A stretch of 64,000 nucleotides of DNA from Gordionus sp. m RMFG-2023. Its lineage: Eukaryota; Nematomorpha; Gordioida; Chordodea; Parachordodidae. The stretch spans positions 53,917,561 through 53,981,560 of the forward strand of contig NC_088775.1 of the NCBI RefSeq assembly GCF_954871325.1, in the 5' to 3' direction. Shown piece after piece: positions 47,967-59,756 of the stretch (position 1 is the first letter of the stretch; each line of letters opens with the position of its first letter). Below the pieces are notes generated by a model. The model did no database searches. It was not told the DNA's origin and saw only the letters and a list, made by a program, of their open reading frames with translations. The translations under genes were made by a program, and so were the position numbers.

Positions 47967-49977
47967 CAGGTATCGCGGATATTTGTATCTTTTTTAAAAT
48001 TTTGGAAAGTATCTTGTATCCAGTATCTAAGATACATATTTTTAAAAGTATTTGTATCTTAACCAACTTTGTATTCAAAAAGATACAGATACTTTAAAAA
48101 AATTTATATTGGTTAATTTAAATAGTATTAAAATTTAAAATGATATTGTTTTAAGATTTAAATGAAAAATTTAATCAAAATTTAGATATTTTAAGATAAT
48201 TTTTGATATATGACGTTGGTCGTCATATAGCAATTTGCTAACAATTAGAACTACCATATTTGAATCGTTTTATATCTGTCTATTTTAAAATTATGGAAGA
48301 AGAAAATTGAATAATATGTTTATCTTCGTCTTCAGATGATTCTTCAACCAAAAATGATAACAATAAATTTAAACTAAGCATACTTAATGGCAAATTTTTT
48401 GAAGTACTTTAAGATGATCATAATAAAGAAATCGTGACTTTGGTATTGACGAAAATGTTATAGCAACTGTTACAGATAACGACTCTAACTTTAAGAAAGC
48501 TTTCAAGGAGTTTGGATATTCTATGGAAGCTGTAGAGAATGACTTTGACATCAATGATGATGAATGTATAGAATTCGAAGTCACTGAAAGTATTATTTAA
48601 TAAAAGATTTTATTCTAAAATTATTTATTTGTTTATATTTAAGTGTCTAAAAAAGAATCAATATAATTGCCTCAGCACATTCGTTGTCTATGCCATACGA
48701 TAAGCCTTATTGCCAGAACAGATGCCGAGAAAACTAAGGATTTTTCTGCCATTTCTAGAATTCATCATCCCACACTAGCCAAATCTACTAAGCTATGGAA
48801 TGCAAATAATAGGCCTAAAACTGCAGAACTTATCAAAGCAGTTTTAGGAAAACAATTAGTTACACCTTGTTTCACTAGATGGAATAGTTTGTATGATAGT
48901 CTTCATAGTTTATTAAAATTTAAAGGCGGACTTCCTTAATTATGTCAAAAATTAGAATTTCCTAAATTAAGAGATATTGAAATTCAATATTTAGAAGAAT
49001 ATTGCAATATAATGGCCCCATTGGCTATAGCGATTGACAAAATACAGAGTGAAATCAACTGCTATTATGGAGAATCAACTCCAATTTTAAATGTCGTTAA
49101 AAAAAATTACGAATTTAATTCAAATCTACAATTTATAAACCATTAGCTATTGCCATAGAAAATTATTTAATAAAAGATTTAAAAATATATATGATTTTGA
49201 TAACAATTTTAAAGTGCATTTTTGGCAACTATTTCTCATCCCTATTTTAAAAATCGTTGGATTGATGATGAAAAAGAAAATACCTTCAGGATTTGTTATT
49301 ACATGAAGTTTTAATTGTTTTAAAAATAGAAATTTCAACAAAATCTTCAATTGATGAAGATGATGATTACTTTTGCCTTAAAAGTACCACATCCAATTCT
49401 AATAATTCAATAGATGATATTGAAATAGAAGTCCTAAATTATATGAAAGATGACAGGCGGAGTATAAATATGTTAAATAGTTATAAATATATAAAAGAAA
49501 TATTTATAAATATAACACAATGTTACCCTCCTCACCCCCCGTTGAAAAATTATTTAGCTTTGCTAATATGGTTAATAGACCAAATCGTCAAAGATTGAAC
49601 GATAAATCATTTGAAAAATTAATAATATTAAAAAATAATGCTGATATATGATGCTGATTTATTATTATTTACTAATTATATAATTATTAAATGGAATATC
49701 GCATTAATAAATTTGTTATTTTCTACAATTTATTTTAAATATTTTTTTATAAATTTATATTATAGATAAGAAAATAAAGCTTTAAACATTTTGATTTTGA
49801 CTATTTAAAGTTTTTAAAAAAGTATCTTGTATCTTAGATGCTTTTTTTTAAAAAAAATACAAGTATCTTGTATCTTATATCTTATTGAAATTTTTCTAAG
49901 GTATCTTGTATCTTAAATACAAAATTTTATAAGTATCTGTATCCGAATACAATTTTCTGAAAATTTGCCCAACCCTG
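47967..49977 (+). mobile_element. hAT element, third family, with transposase
   Basis: Left end CAGGTATCGCGG, right end CCCAACCCTG; the 8 bp CCCATAAT is duplicated exactly at 47959-47966 and 49978-49985. Length 2011 bp. Subterminal regions hold many GTATCTTGTATCTTA words. It sits at the centre of an older hairpin: ATCATGTCAATACC(A)CG just left is matched in complement just right (50015-50032). Confidence 0.93.
48380..49640 (+). pseudogene. hAT transposase, interrupted
   Basis: In order: DENVIATVTDNDSNFKKAFK (catalytic TDN-SNF motif), MPQHIRCLCHTISLIARTDA (C--H), LVTPCFTRWNSLYDSL (TRWNS motif), and the C-terminal SSPPVEKLFSFANMVNRPNR with LNDKSFEKLIILKNN (dimerisation). Stops and frame shifts separate the pieces. 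This is the most complete hAT transposase in the window, of a different group from the ERSFS copies. Confidence 0.92.
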
Positions 49978-50254
49978 CCCATAATATCTTTTCGCAGTAA
50001 TGCATTTTGGGACGCGGTATTGACATGATGCGAACTAAATATAGTATAAATTTAACAAACCATTTAGACAGTGAAACTTTTAACACATTTCACTAAGGAT
50101 TTTTTGAGCATTTTAGTTTTAATTCTGAGCGATTAAATAGGTCAATTTTAAAATAGGAGACTCGATGAATTTGTTGGTAATTTTAAACTTTTATAATTTA
50201 GCCTCAATAATAAAATTAGTAGTCAAATTGGTTTTGACATTTTGGAAAGAAAAT

Positions 50255-52270
50255 GTGTTTACGCTGAAAATGAAACGAGATTATTTTAAAAAATTATAGA
50301 GATTAATATTTTCGAAACGATAATGGGAATATGAGAAGTAAATTCATATTAAACGAAGCATTATTATTTTCCAGCTGATTGAAAAAAGGTTCATATGTCC
50401 AACCAATTTTGAAATTTCATAATTTTTTTAAAAAAGGATAATCTTGTAAAATTTTTGATGAAAAAATATATTTTTTTAAAAGAAAAAAACTTATAAACAT
50501 TCTCCCATTCATGATAAGTCTTTAAAATACTTTTCCATTGATATTTAAAAGTTGGGGAAGATTTTTAAAGGTAAACCAAAATTTATTAAATTAACTTTCC
50601 TTTAATTATTTGAAACCTCAAAACGTCGGGGGTGAATTTAAAAAACGAATTTCAAATTTAGATTTATTTAAAGGATACATGCCGGTCCGGGCCAAAAATG
50701 ATATGATTTCCAAAATCCTGACCGATTTTAAAAAATTTAAAATCCGGGCCGGCCATTACATCTAAACAGGGTTGTGTATTTGACTGGCCAAATACGATTC
50801 GGTCAATTGGTTGATATTTGACCGGTCAAATATGGTCAAATTTAAATAAATGTTTTTTAAGACAATATTAACTTTATTTTATGTATATAAAATGAATCTA
50901 TAATATTAATTTTATCATTGTCATTCAATAATTAATGTTTTCTTCTACGTGGCAGAGTCTTCTTCTGAATAATATTCAATATTATTATCTTCTTTATTAT
51001 TTTTATATCAATAATGTTGTCGAGATCTTCAATCGATATCTATTTTAGTAAGAATATTAGCCCATCGACCAATTTCTTTCCAAAAAAGGTAGAAATAGGA
51101 ATTGTTAGTAAAATGCCACTTCTATTAATGGGCATGGTGAGCAAAGCCTATTCCACTAACTTGAGGCAGGAACCTGATTGTGTCTTATGGAAGTTAGTGC
51201 TTTCCACATAATTTTATATTAAACTGGCCTCCTTTACATTTGGAATTTATGATATCACGTGAAATATTTTGATCACCACTTTGTAAAATGCCTCATTCTT
51301 CATTAATTCACTACTAGTAAGATGCTCCCTCCCCTTGATATTGGGGACTCATTAAATGAGCAGCATTGTAATCACAAGTATTTATATCGTTTTTTCTTTT
51401 TGCCAACATATTTTTAATTTTTTTTATGGTAAAATACTCCTCCGTCAAATGATCGACTTGCCAACCCTGCAATTAAATATTAAATTATCATAATATTTTG
51501 CTTAATATCTCAGAAACTAGGGATCCACCAGGTAATTAAGTTTAGGGCTTAGATATAGTTAAGCTTTACTTAATTTTCACAAAACCAGTTTCAGTCAAGT
51601 CTTCAATGGGCAGGTTGCCTGCCCACGCCCGCTCATCTGGCTTTCTAAAAGATTTTATACATTGGGCAGGTGGCGGGTGTAAAAAATATTTTTAAAACAA
51701 TGTGCGGGTGAATTTTAAATATTTTTAGTGCGCAAACTTATATTTATTTTAAAAAATTTATTACATAATATTGTTCAATTAAAAATACATTAAAATGATA
51801 AAGAACCATACCAACAATTAAAATATTTAAACATTGGACTTGATGGCTAAACAAAATTTGGGTGAATTTATAAAAAACCACGGACAGACGGGTGAACGAG
51901 TAAATTTTTTTTAAAACAATGAGCTAACGTGCGTATGGGGTAAAAATAGTTCAGGATAAGACTATAATGATATACATTATATGGTTTAGAATTAATTGAT
52001 AATATTTTGAAAATTGGCTTAAGTTTAACATTAATCACTTTTCAGTGTTTAAAATTTAGGTTGACAATTTTATTTGAGTTTTTTTTAAGAGAAATATTTC
52101 CCAGGAATTTTATTTTGGATTTTCTCAAAATTTTTAAATATTTTATTTGGGGAATTATTTTCCGAGGAAATATTTATGGCGATTTTTTTTCCTCTTTTGT
52201 TAATTTTCTAAAATAGTTAATTTTTTTAGGGCCAAAAAAAATAAGTAACTTTTCCGGAAGAATTTTTTTC
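50255..52270. repeat. Right member of the distant inverted repeat pair
   Basis: Reverse complement of 42050-43110, made longer by two insertions: one at 50767-51469 with CAGGGTTG / CAACCCTG ends, the other about 51600-51960 and rich in GGGCAGG words. It lies in intron 12, so together the pair brackets exons E7 to E12. Confidence 0.8.
50767..51469. mobile_element. Non-autonomous hAT-like insertion
   Basis: Ends CAGGGTTG and CAACCCTG are complementary. Flanks CATCTAAA and CAATTAAA agree at 6 of 8 places. Next to the left end the words GACTGGCCAAATACG and GACCGGTCAAATA occur. It interrupts the inverted repeat arm, which resumes directly after it. No coding content of note. Confidence 0.65.
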
Positions 52271-53107
52271 CCGGAAAGTAATTTTTTTCTGGGAAATTTT
52301 TCCGTGATTATTCATTTGGAGTCCATCATAATATCAAAATATTTTCCCTTTTTAATTAAATTAATTTTAATCATTATTCGATCCTTTTAAATAGATCGTT
52401 TAACAATATTATTTATTCACAATTAAATATGTCAAAATATTATATTAAATTTAATTAATTTTTTCAGAGACGCATCGATGCTCAAGGTTCGGTCAGTATA
52501 GGTATCGGCCGATACTCAATAAATTTTAGTCTACATTACACATTGTATTTATAAAAAATATTGATTTGCTTTTATAAATTAATTATAAATAAAAAATGAT
52601 AGTATTGATGAATTATATCTTTGCTTTTTTCAATAAATTTCTATTATTATTTTCATATTGGTTTAGGTATCGGTGCATCTGTTTTTTATAAACACAATCT
52701 TTTTTCATAAATGATAACTTAAACAGTAAATTATATTATCTTTTTTCCTACGACTTTTTTTTATCTTGAATATATACTTCTACAGTTTTTTTTCATGGAA
52801 TTTTTTTCAGCATATTAACTCCACTCAATATTCTATCGATATCTAACACCTTTCAGCATATTAACTCCACTCAATATTCTATCGATATCTAACATTTTTC
52901 TTTAATCTTATTTTTTTAATATTTTTTTTCTTAGCGAACCTTCACATTTTGACTGATGTCTTCCTTTGATTTTTAAACGTTTTTATATTAAGTCAAAGTT
53001 AATTTTGACTTTTAAATCATATTTCACTATTTTAGAATATAATTAAATTTTTTTATAAGAGCTTAGCATTATCTATATCTAAAAAAAATTGCAATCAATC
53101 CCCAAAG
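52271..53107. other. Intron 12 end, AT-rich with a 46 bp duplication
   Basis: TTTCAGCATATTAACTCCAC and its following 26 bases occur twice in tandem (52805-52850 and from 52851). A possible small element with ends like AGACGCATCGAT and TATCGGTGCATCT spans about 52467-52681. No coding segment before E13. Confidence 0.5.
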
Positions 53108-53256
53108 GCGAAAATACGAATAATTGGATAGGTGTTAGCGAGATCATGATAGCCGATGCCCTGGGTGGCATTCTATTCGCATTGTTCTCGGGTCAACCGC
53201 TTTTGATAGTGACCGTTACTGGCCCTTTGCTCGTGTTCGAAGAGAGTCTTTTCAAG
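53108..53256 (+). CDS. SLC4A: Anion exchanger exon E13 (TM2-TM3)
   Basis: Acceptor CAAAG ends at 53107, donor GTACTT at 53257. Two bases complete a serine codon, giving [20 protein letters not shown]. The AE form is GGLLGEKT---IGVSEL(L/I). Then [20 protein letters not shown] and [13 protein letters not shown] follow, the TM2/TM3 signature. GVSE and PLLVFEE identify the AE branch. Phase 0 out. Confidence 0.95.
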
Positions 53257-54404
53257 GTACTTTTTAATTCTTGTCGCTTGAATACAGTGACTTGGGGCAA
53301 TTAATCTTATATTTTTTAGGGAGGTATGAATGTATGCTTCTAAGAGGGTAGGGGGTAAAAATATTTTCTGAATATTTAGTCGAAGATTCCAGCCAAGTAT
53401 TCATAAAGACACCGCCTGAATATTAGAGTTAATTTATTCACCATTTCTTAAAATTTTGATGAATACCTCAAATAAATAACACTATATTGATCTAGTGCCA
53501 AATTTTTAAAATTAAAAAAATAAATAAAGTATACATCAGTGACTTGCAGGCCCAGAACCAGTACTATGCGACCGGGGCTTATTTTTAAAATTAAAAGAAT
53601 TTCCTAAAATAATTTTTTAAAAAAAATCACAGCTTAAAATTTTTTTCGAATCCTAGCAGGGCATAAAATTTGAATTTCTGCAGGCTCTGATATAAATGAA
53701 AATTAGGTTGCTGATCTTTTTAAAATTTTGCGTTCATTTTGTAATAAATGAGAAATGGTTCAAAAGAATATTTATGTTTATTTAATTTTAATTAACTTTA
53801 AGTAAAAATACAAACGGTAAAAACAAAATATAACTTTTATCATAAAAAGTGAAAAAAAAAATTAATTGATACAACCGCGCTATTTATATTTGTTCAATTA
53901 TTGATAAAAAACCTTTTCTTTTTTAATTTCATACAATATATTTTAACAATTTGAAAAAACTTCTTTTTTTTACATTTTCAAATAACCTTAACGTTTAAAA
54001 ATTAAAAACATCGATTAACACAATAACGACACATCTATAAGATATAATATAACTAATATACTCTCATATTTTGATATGTATTTCTATTTAATTTAGAAGC
54101 CCTTATGTAAATGAGGAATGTAGAAGGGAGATTTGACAATGTTTGAATTGAAGCTTTACTTGATATTACTTACTATAATATATAGGTTATATATTCTAAT
54201 TCATCAAATTTGTATTTTTATTGATTAACCATTTTTCTAAATACAGGATCTTGCTATATTTTTTTAAATTATAGAAGAGGTGGATCATATTCTAATCATC
54301 TCTCTCAGGAATCGGACTTAAAAATGTGCCATATTAGTTTTAGTTCTTTTATTACTCATCTACATGTACAATTTTATTATGGTCATATTTTTATCGTTTT
54401 TAAG
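53257..54404. other. Intron 13
   Basis: GGCC-type scrap at 53540-53690, otherwise AT-rich. The DNA directly before E14 is open in the exon's own frame for about 27 codons, but including it would break the conserved spacing. Confidence 0.45.
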
Positions 54405-54599
54405 TTTACCGGCACTTATCACATAGACTACCTATCTTTCAGGCTTTGGATAGGTATTTGGGTAGCCCTTATAACCACCGTTGCTGTCGCGTTCGACGTA
54501 TGCCGTCTCGTTAAATATTTCACGCGGTTCATTGAAGAGATATTTGCCCTCACTATCGCACTTATATTCATTTACGAGGTCTTCAAAAAGATTCACAAA
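54405..54599 (+). CDS. SLC4A: Anion exchanger exon E14 (TM4-TM5)
   Basis: Acceptor TTTAAG ends at 54404, donor GTTCCT at 54600; phase 0 on both sides. Joined to E13 it reads SLFK-FTGTYHIDYLSFRLW, with normal family spacing, which is why this acceptor was chosen over CAG at 54307-54309. It then gives IGIWVALITTVAVAFDVCRL (TM4) and YFTRFIEEIFALTIALIFIY (TM5), close to AE SRFTQEIF-FLISLIFIYE. Confidence 0.95.
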
Positions 54600-54720
54600 G
54601 TTCCTCTTCTTTTTTTTCCCCAACATAATTTTTTTAATATATATTTATATTGACTTAATAAACCTATAATCAAATTTTTAGTTTAAATGAAATCCTAATA
54701 AATACAAAATTGTTTTTTTT

Positions 54721-54825
54721 TAGTATTTAAAATACAAATACTAAATACTTTCTGAAATATTCAATTTAATACTAAATACAAATACAAAAAAGTATTTGTA
54801 TTTAGTATTTTAAATAAAAATATTC
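54721..54825. repeat. Small hairpin repeat
   Basis: AGTATTTAAAATACAAATAC at the left and GTATTTGTATTTAGTATTTT at the right form an imperfect inverted repeat of about 105 bp. Composition recalls the ends of the hAT element at 47967. Confidence 0.5.
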
Positions 54826-55487
54826 TCGTTACTACGTAACCCTCATGTCAATATTACATCAACCCCATTATGCCCCACATATAACAAAGCTAAAAACTTT
54901 TCCCGTAATCTCCGAGGGATCTCCACTCACTTACCCTAACTCTTGATACTTTTAAATTCTTTATATCCGCTTCTCCACAGAAAAACTAAAAAAATCTATC
55001 ATCTAAAATAAGACACTTTTAATATGATCTTTCCTTTCATATATACTTTTAACTTGACCTCTAATAACACTAACCCACAAACCCTTCCCGAAAAAAAGAA
55101 TTTTACCTCAACGTTTACTAACCTTAATTGTTAACCCCAGTAAATATTTAAAATAAAACACAATATATTTAACCTTGAAACCTATTAATATCAATTACTA
55201 ACCCCAATACATTTTATAAATATAACTCATATATGATACTTTTATGATTCAACCTTTTTCTTTTTATGTCGGATTTTTGATCAGACTTTTTCCTTTTATG
55301 AATGGGAAACCCTATATAACCCCTAATTGTATTTGGAATTTATTCTGAACTTCCTTAGCATTTTAAGCAAATACATATTTATCATATTTCTTACTATCTA
55401 TATATATATAAATATTATAATAAATCTAAGGTAATTTATCGGCATCCTTTACTATCTGATTATTGTCACCTCACTCTGTTGTCCAAG
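54826..55487. other. Intron 14 with minisatellite relative
   Basis: At about 55190-55310 the minus strand shows a short array of the ~20 bp unit seen at 25028-25225, ending GGGTTTCCCATTC on that strand. A TATATATATA run is near 55400. Confidence 0.5.
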
Positions 55488-55689
55488 AAAATCCAAAACA
55501 AGAGCCTGGTGGCATTCCAAAAAAATTTGATGCTCACGCAATCCTACATACCTCTGCAAAGCTATTATGCCCATTTCAACCCTTATTATTATACCCCCAT
55601 GGATCAATTGTCTTCCTTCGCCCACTCATCAGATTTAAAGCCATTCGGATTAAAACTTAAAGACAATAGTGATCAAGTTAAAACTGGAA
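55488..55689 (+). CDS. SLC4A: Anion exchanger exon E15 (start of extracellular loop)
   Basis: Acceptor TCCAAG ends at 55487, strong donor GTAAGC at 55690. Phase 0 in, 1 base out. Directly follows TM5 (FKKIHK-KIQNKSLVAFQ). Contains SYIPLQSYYAHFNPYYYTPM and FGLKLKDNSDQVKTG. One N-glycosylation sequon (NKS). AE proteins have a short loop here with little conservation, so function is inferred from position and phase. Confidence 0.8.
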
Positions 55690-55986
55690 GTAAGCCGGGA
55701 GATGTTAAAACTTTTTAATAAACACAATTCCCATTTCAAAAAAGGGATAAGAGTTAATCAAAAATAAAAAGATCAATCATGTATAAGGAAAAAGTAATCA
55801 AAAAGAAAAATTGATCATTTTTTCAGCGAAATTTCTTTTGACTAAACTTTCCTGTAATATAAATCAAAAATTATAACTCTTGGCCAATGGCCATCCGGCA
55901 AAAATTTTAAAAATGTTGTTTTTGTAGAAGATAAAATTTTAAAGTTTATTTACTATTTAAATACAATATTTTTTAAATATACCAAG
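55690..55986. other. Intron 15
   Basis: Short AT-rich intron. Some GTTAATCAAAAATAAAAAGA-type words recall the 20 bp minisatellite. Acceptor choice at 55986 is set by phase. Confidence 0.5.
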
Positions 55987-56291
55987 TCAACAGGCGGCAT
56001 AAAAAATCACTTTTAACTAGTAATGCTTCCGCCGTGTTCCACAACACTACCCTTTATAAATCTGCCTTACCGCGTTTGTTTTATCACGTAGAGGACACTT
56101 CGGTTAATCATAGCCATTTTAAAAGTACGACCGAAAGTGATTACCATTTGGACAATGAAACCTTTTCTGGCTCACTGTTTGCGGATAAAATCACGTTCTA
56201 TTCCGGTGACCTGGTACGCTACCACAACTATTATTACGAATATGAAAGTGGACCCGGGCCTTTCAACAATTTTCAGAAAGCATTTAATTTG
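55987..56291 (+). CDS. SLC4A: Anion exchanger exon E16 (extracellular loop)
   Basis: Acceptor CCAAG ends at 55986, donor GTAAAT at 56292. Two bases complete an isoleucine codon; phase 0 out. Reads NRRHKKSLLTSNASAVFHNT, TSVNHSHFKSTTESDYHLDN, ETFSGSLFADKITFYSGDLV and RYHNYYYEYESGPGPFNNFQ. Four sequons: NAS, NTT, NHS, NET. A YHNTT-like site also occurs in this loop in related SLC4 proteins. Over 100 codons long, far more than the whole loop of vertebrate AE1. Confidence 0.82.
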
Positions 56292-59200
56292 GTAAATGGA
56301 TTTTTATTGCAATTATCATACTTTTTAACATAAATCTTAGAATTCTTTTCTCGCATTATCAAACAAAAACTTTTATGAATATGAATGCCGAGTTCATAAA
56401 AAAAATTCATTATTTCTTAAAATTAATGCTTCCCTTTCTAAATCTATGATTAAGATCCGTATCAATACTTTATTTTCATAAAGATCTATTCAGTCATATC
56501 GCAATTTTTTTTCTTAACAACTATTAATCTTAACATGGTTTTAGGAATACCTTTTTCTTTCTTATTTAATCATATCTTTCCTTTTCAAATCTCATGTCTT
56601 TTTTCTAGAATTTCAAAATGCTAATGGTAAACGTTCATATTTTTCTTTTCAAAAAGGCTAAAAATATTATCTTTTTCTTGGGCTACGTCTTTGCAGGCAA
56701 ATAAAAATTTGAATATTCGCGTATTTTATTTTCGCCATATTTAAAAACAATAAAACAGTGAGTGTCTTCAATTTGCCCATTAAAAATAGCATTATTTTAT
56801 GCCAAAATCTATTTATTGCATTTTTTCGCGTTGTTATGCAGTATTTTTAATTTTGTAAAAATTATCTAATGGGTAAATTCATGTTATAACATTTATTTTA
56901 TCCAATTTAATAAATTTCAATATTCTTTTATTCCTAATATTATATTTAATAATAAATTTAGAAAAGATAGGGAGTTTCAAGATATATATATAAAATTAAA
57001 ATATGATATGTTATGTTAGGTTATATTAACAATTAGGTATTGATTATTTAGTAGTAAAGACTAATAATAAAAGCCTAAAAGACACATATATAAGATTAAA
57101 AGGAGGGCTTTAGGCTCTGGATTTAAAAGGAGATGGATTTATATTGAACCAATTCCTTTCCTTACAATGTTGATTACTCCCTTACGTAAGTTTAATTTGA
57201 GTGAGGATTTTTATTTTGATGAAGCGGTCAGAATAAAAAATTTACAGACAAGATAAATGCTATCAAAAATTAAATATGAAGAAGCAGTTAAATTAATCAT
57301 CAAATATAAATTTGTGTATTTATTACCACCTGCTTCTAAAAAGTATAAGCCAAGATAAAGAGAATGCAATAAATAAAATGATCTTTTATTTTAGATTAAT
57401 TCCTTTATACTAATTTCCAAGTAAAGGAAACAAGTGTCAAAATTTATTTTAAATATATGGGTTATTGATAATCCTAATTTTTTTTATTATAAACTCCAAA
57501 TAAATGTAAACTCATCTTAACATTAAATCAATTAATTTAATATTTTTGTTTATTGTATTTTATCATAATTGCTAAATAAATGAAAATTTATAATATTGGT
57601 GCAAATGATTTATATAACATATCATTAATAAAATAAATCGTATATTTTGTTCTAACATCTTTACTAGAATTAAAAACATTGATTCTATTTCTGTTTGAAG
57701 ATAGTAAATTATTTATTTCTTTAGAAATCGAATAAAACTACCTTTTCAAATATTCTTATATAATTTATTTATTCCTCTTCTATTTTTTAGTAAATTAATC
57801 TTTAAATCCAATAATAAATATAATTAAAGAATTTTAAACATACATAAGATTATTTTTCAAAAATTTATTTTACTAAATATTTGTTCATAACAAAAACTTG
57901 AATAGTAGATATTAAAAAATGAAATGTGTTCAAATTAAAACACATGTTATTAGGAGGAAAATATAAGAGGTAGTTTTACACATTTATTAATATCTTTCTT
58001 TTCCAAATCACATAAAGCATTCATAAATTTTCAAATTCTTACTTTCCCCATATATTCAATATTTAGTAACTCTTAGTGGTTTTTCATTCATCTCACTATG
58101 ATGTTTCAATATTAAATACCTCTTTATAACTTTAATTCTCTCTTATTTCTTGTAAATCGTAATATTATTTTTTTTCAAAATTGCCTAAATATCTTCTTCC
58201 TCAAATTGCTTTATGCTTCTTATTTTCTTCACTTTATCCTTTTCTAAATTCCATCATCTTTTAAAATAATATCTTCAATATTAATTTTTTAAAAAAATTT
58301 ATGGCTACATTTGTAACCTTTCTTTATGTTTCCAATTATTTATATTTATTGATCATTTAAGAAAGCAACAAATAAAGAAACCTCGATTTACCATCCCTGC
58401 TTAACATAACTCCAAACAAAATAATTTAAATTGATTGAACATTTGAGAAAGCAACAAATGAAGAAGATCTTGATTTACCATTTATGTTTAACATAACTTT
58501 TATTCGAATTCTATAGGGCCGGCCCATGGCCCGAAAAATATTAATGTTATATTTCTTTATATTCCTCCTTTTTTTGTCTGATGGAATATCACAGTATGAA
58601 ATGAATTTAAAAAATAAATCAAGTTTAAAAAAAGATCAGGGGGTGGGAAATATTTACTATTCTTCATATCAAATCTTGTAATAGTTAGAATTAAATTATG
58701 AATTTTTTAATAATTATTTTTTATTACTATTAAAATCCTTATGGTATATTCTACCAATATTTTTGCTTTCATGCTCACAATTATTTTTGTTTGCTCATTT
58801 TTTTAAATTGTAAAATTTAAAAAAACTATCTTATTTTCCCCTAAATTTCATTAAAATGATATTTAATCTTTTTTCGTTTTTTTATGTTTTAAAAATTTTT
58901 TTCATTTTTTTACCATCTAACTAAATAAAATCATTAAATTACTAAAGTTATTACTGAATATTTAAATTTAATGATAAAATTAAATAAATATTTTGAATTT
59001 GAGATTTATTCCCTATCTTCTTTATAATGTTAATCCCAAAACTAGTTAGGGTCTTTTAAACCCGTCCTACCCTTCCATATGGCTCCTCTTTGGGCCATAT
59101 CAACGTCAATCTTACCCAACATTACCTTGCGGATTTGAGAAATCTTAGTTAGTCATGGCCTGCATCTAGTAAGATTTTTTTAATTAAGGTTACTATGGGT

Positions 59201-59493
59201 CAGGCCTAGATCTAAAGAAAATTTGTTTTCGGCCACGGGCTGGCTTGGACTGAAAAATTTCTATTTTGCAGGTATCTAATTTGCATTCACTATTTGTAAA
59301 TAAGAAACACGAAAAATTACGAAATGATTCGATGATAATTTTACCCTTTATCCATGCTAATTAAATATTCAAAAAATATATCGTAATTCATTTAAACAAC
59401 TTGTCTTGTTTTTATAAAAAAAATATAAAATAAGTTTACCTTCTATATAATTTTAACCCTACTAAAACAAAAAATTTAATTTTAATAATAGTC
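56292..59493. other. Intron 16, AT-rich
   Basis: Contains GGCC-type scraps at 58515-58540 and 59170-59280. A small exon may hide here, since E16 and E17 do not join in phase as drawn. I could not see a convincing candidate. Confidence 0.4.
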
Positions 59494-59756
59494 AAATAGC
59501 AGTCACCATCCCGGTATTACATTCTTTTACACCACTAATCTGCCTTATCACGACATAAATTTCAGTCGTTTATATTCGGGAGTTTCAGATGCACCAGATG
59601 GTCACTTGATACTCGACCGTGACTTCAAGCGATGTAAAATGACCCGGCCTAATACAGCCATCTTTAGTGTTCTTATGATTTTGACTACTTTCTTATTGGC
59701 TACTACGCTGAGAAGCATAGGGAGTGGAGCCGGGGCGGACACCGTTGCCGGATCGG
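59494..59756 (+). CDS. SLC4A: Anion exchanger exon E17 (TM6)
   Basis: Donor GTTAGA at 59757. Reads HHPGITFFYTTNLPYHDINF, SDAPDGHLILDRDFKRCK, then TRPNTAIFSVLMILTTFLLA and TTLRSIGSG. The PNTA start followed by a hydrophobic helix and a short basic end is the TM6 region of AE proteins (PNTALLSLVLM-GTFF---LRKF). One more sequon, NFS. The 5' edge is uncertain: acceptors TAG (59498) and CAG (59502) are one base out of phase with E16. An in-phase acceptor at 59629 would keep only RCKMTRPNTA onward. Confidence 0.82.

Noticed and set aside
42050-52270. A single giant transposon bounded by the inverted repeats
   Set aside because: Six host exons lie between the arms in correct order and phase, so two separate inverted copies are far more likely.
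54310-54404. Upstream extension of exon E14 to the CAG acceptor at 54307-54309
   Set aside because: The frame is open, but it would insert about 32 residues between TM3 and TM4 where the family has about eight; the TTTAAG acceptor gives normal spacing and the FKF-DYLSFRLWIG join.
53108-54599. Sodium-bicarbonate cotransporter (NBC/NDCBE) identity for the SLC4 gene
   Set aside because: GVSE(I/L), PLLVFEE and RF-(E/Q)EIFA-(T/L)I are AE-type forms; NBC proteins have different residues at these blocks. The HNTT loop motif alone is not enough for NBC.
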